From Clostridium sp. 1001275B_160808_H3 (GTDB taxonomy: Bacteria > Bacillota > Clostridia > Clostridiales > Clostridiaceae), in NCBI RefSeq assembly GCF_015550425.1, contig NZ_JADNAT010000045.1, positions 1 to 6,189 on the forward strand: a DNA stretch of 6,189 bases, written 5' to 3'. Position numbers and translations under genes: made by a program. Within the stretch, counting starts at the first letter, position 1. Every line of letters begins with the position of its first letter. Below, in pieces: positions 5,701 to 6,189 of the stretch. The notes below the pieces were generated by a model. That model was not told where the DNA came from. It made no database searches and worked only from the letters and a program-made list of their open reading frames with translations.

Positions 5701-6000
5701 TTAATAAAAGAACATAGATATTAATGTAAAAATTCCACAAATAATTAAAGAACCTATAGATACTCCTATTCCTTGTTTTGAATAAGGATCATTTTTGTGT
5801 CTATATCCAATGAAAATTGATAAAATAAATAATATTATAGAAATAAATATATACGGAAATTTTACTTCTAATATATTAAGTATATGCTGTCCTATTGATT
5901 TTCCTCCTATGCTAGTAAAAGAAAATATAACACCTAAAATAGAAAATATTAATGAAATAATTCCTTTATTACATTCTTTATAGTTATTTATTTTGTCCAT
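5701..6000 (-). CDS. Small three-helix membrane protein, paralogue of 846-1139
   Basis: This is a predicted membrane protein of 99 residues. After a short polar N-terminus (DKINNYKECNKG) come hydrophobic segments at about 12-30, 45-63 and 77-98, with a charged loop (GYRHKNDPYSKQG) between the second and third. It shares ISLIFSILGVIFSFT, the G-SIG-x2-IL block and FP-x4-SIILFI with the product of 846-1139, so the two arose by duplication. No function is known to me. The ATG at 6000 is the right start: GGAGGAAATT stands directly before it, and an in-frame ATG at 6012 overlaps that ribosome site and has none of its own. An extended -10 box lies at 6035-6043, the rRNA-leader-like repeat and terminal repeat lie beyond it, and hairpin C follows the gene. 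Confidence 0.8.
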   Translation of the reverse strand: MDKINNYKECNKGIISLIFSILGVIFSFTSIGGKSIGQHILNILEVKFPYIFISIILFILSIFIGYRHKNDPYSKQGIGVSIGSLIICGIFTLISMFFY

Positions 6001-6034
6001 AATTTCCTCCATAATTGAATATTTTTCATACCCA

Positions 6035-6043
6035 ATTATATCA
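6035..6043 (-). promoter_or_regulatory. Extended -10 promoter candidate for the first membrane protein gene
   Basis: The minus strand reads TGATATAAT, a full -10 box with TGn extension, about 35 bases before the ATG at 6000. No convincing -35 box is visible. If this is the promoter in use, the boxA-like repeat just upstream (6060-6105) would not be in the transcript. Confidence 0.5.
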
Positions 6044-6059
6044 TTTTTAGTAATAACGT

Positions 6060-6105
6060 ACTATTCAATTTTCAAAGATCAAACTTTCTTAATTAGTTCT
6101 CAATA
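6060..6105 (-). repeat. rRNA-leader/boxA-like repeat, copy 2
   Basis: On the minus strand this contains tgatctttgaaaattgaata, very close to the boxA region ahead of clostridial rRNA genes, preceded by aactaattaagaaagt. It matches copy 1 (711-756) at 42 of 46 positions. It lies five bases inside the right terminal repeat. Its presence suggests that the adjacent terminal repeat may belong to rRNA-operon flanking DNA. Confidence 0.65.
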
Positions 6106-6110
6106 GTATC

Positions 6111-6189
6111 ATAGAACTAAATCGCTAAAAGCGACGGCAGATGGCAGTGATTAAACTTAATTTTATATGGAAAAAATAAGAAGTGAAGT
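6111..6189. repeat. Right copy of 79-bp perfect terminal inverted repeat
   Basis: This is the exact reverse complement of 1-79. On the minus strand it leads directly into the boxA-like repeat and the first gene. The left copy has no boxA-like sequence next to it; there it borders hairpin repeat A. Confidence 0.95.

Noticed and set aside
5795..5983. 62-codon plus-strand open frame
   Set aside because: It lies antisense within the small membrane protein gene 5701-6000, and the plus strand has no other gene. It lacks a convincing ribosome site and is best explained as a shadow.
1..6189. Integron cassette array with attC sites
   Set aside because: The one-gene units and hairpins suggest it, but I find no GTTRRRY/RYYYAAC core pairs, no integrase and no attI. 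The hairpins look like RNA terminators, with G:U-compatible changes and U-runs on the transcribed strand.
1..6189. CRISPR array, tRNA or rRNA genes, riboswitch
   Set aside because: There are no regularly spaced repeats, no cloverleaf with conserved arms, and no rRNA body. The rRNA-like sequence is limited to the two boxA-like leader repeats.

Overview
The window is very AT-rich with Shine-Dalgarno-led small genes, which points to a low-GC Firmicute, most likely a Clostridium of the sensu stricto group. The species cannot be fixed from the sequence. Every recognisable gene, intact or broken, reads on the minus strand, so transcription runs from position 6189 towards 1.

The first 79 bases (1-79) are the exact reverse complement of the last 79 (6111-6189). 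The window is therefore either a whole element bounded by terminal inverted repeats or a segment cut by an assembler where both ends run into the same repeat. No transposase, integrase, recombinase or replication gene lies between the repeats. Just inside the right repeat (6060-6105), and again ahead of the last gene (711-756), is a 46-bp sequence that reads on the minus strand like the boxA region of clostridial rRNA leaders.

In transcription order the layout is: a small three-helix membrane protein (5701-6000) ending in hairpin repeat C; a broken DUF6199-like gene (5327-5564); a two-helix membrane protein (4974-5210); a 156-residue membrane protein (4329-4799); and a stand-alone piece of a FakA/YloV-type protein (3931-4182) ending in hairpin repeat B. 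Then follow a RimJ/RimL-type acetyltransferase (3071-3610), an NTF2/DUF4440-like protein (2580-2942), a gene remnant overlapping the next start (2412-2571), a second GNAT acetyltransferase (1927-2415), a serine hydrolase with its middle deleted (1199-1855), a paralogue of the first membrane protein (846-1139), and a cysteine-rich TIGR04076-type protein (257-604) ending in hairpin repeat A.

The genes do not form a recognisable pathway. They look like an accessory store of small, mostly one-gene units: acetyltransferases, an NTF2 fold, small membrane proteins and three decayed genes, separated by a dispersed terminator-like repeat. The overall look is of an accumulating and decaying cassette-like island. 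The most distinctive signals are the perfect terminal repeats, the three-copy hairpin repeat whose homology extends beyond the stem, and the rRNA-leader-like repeats.
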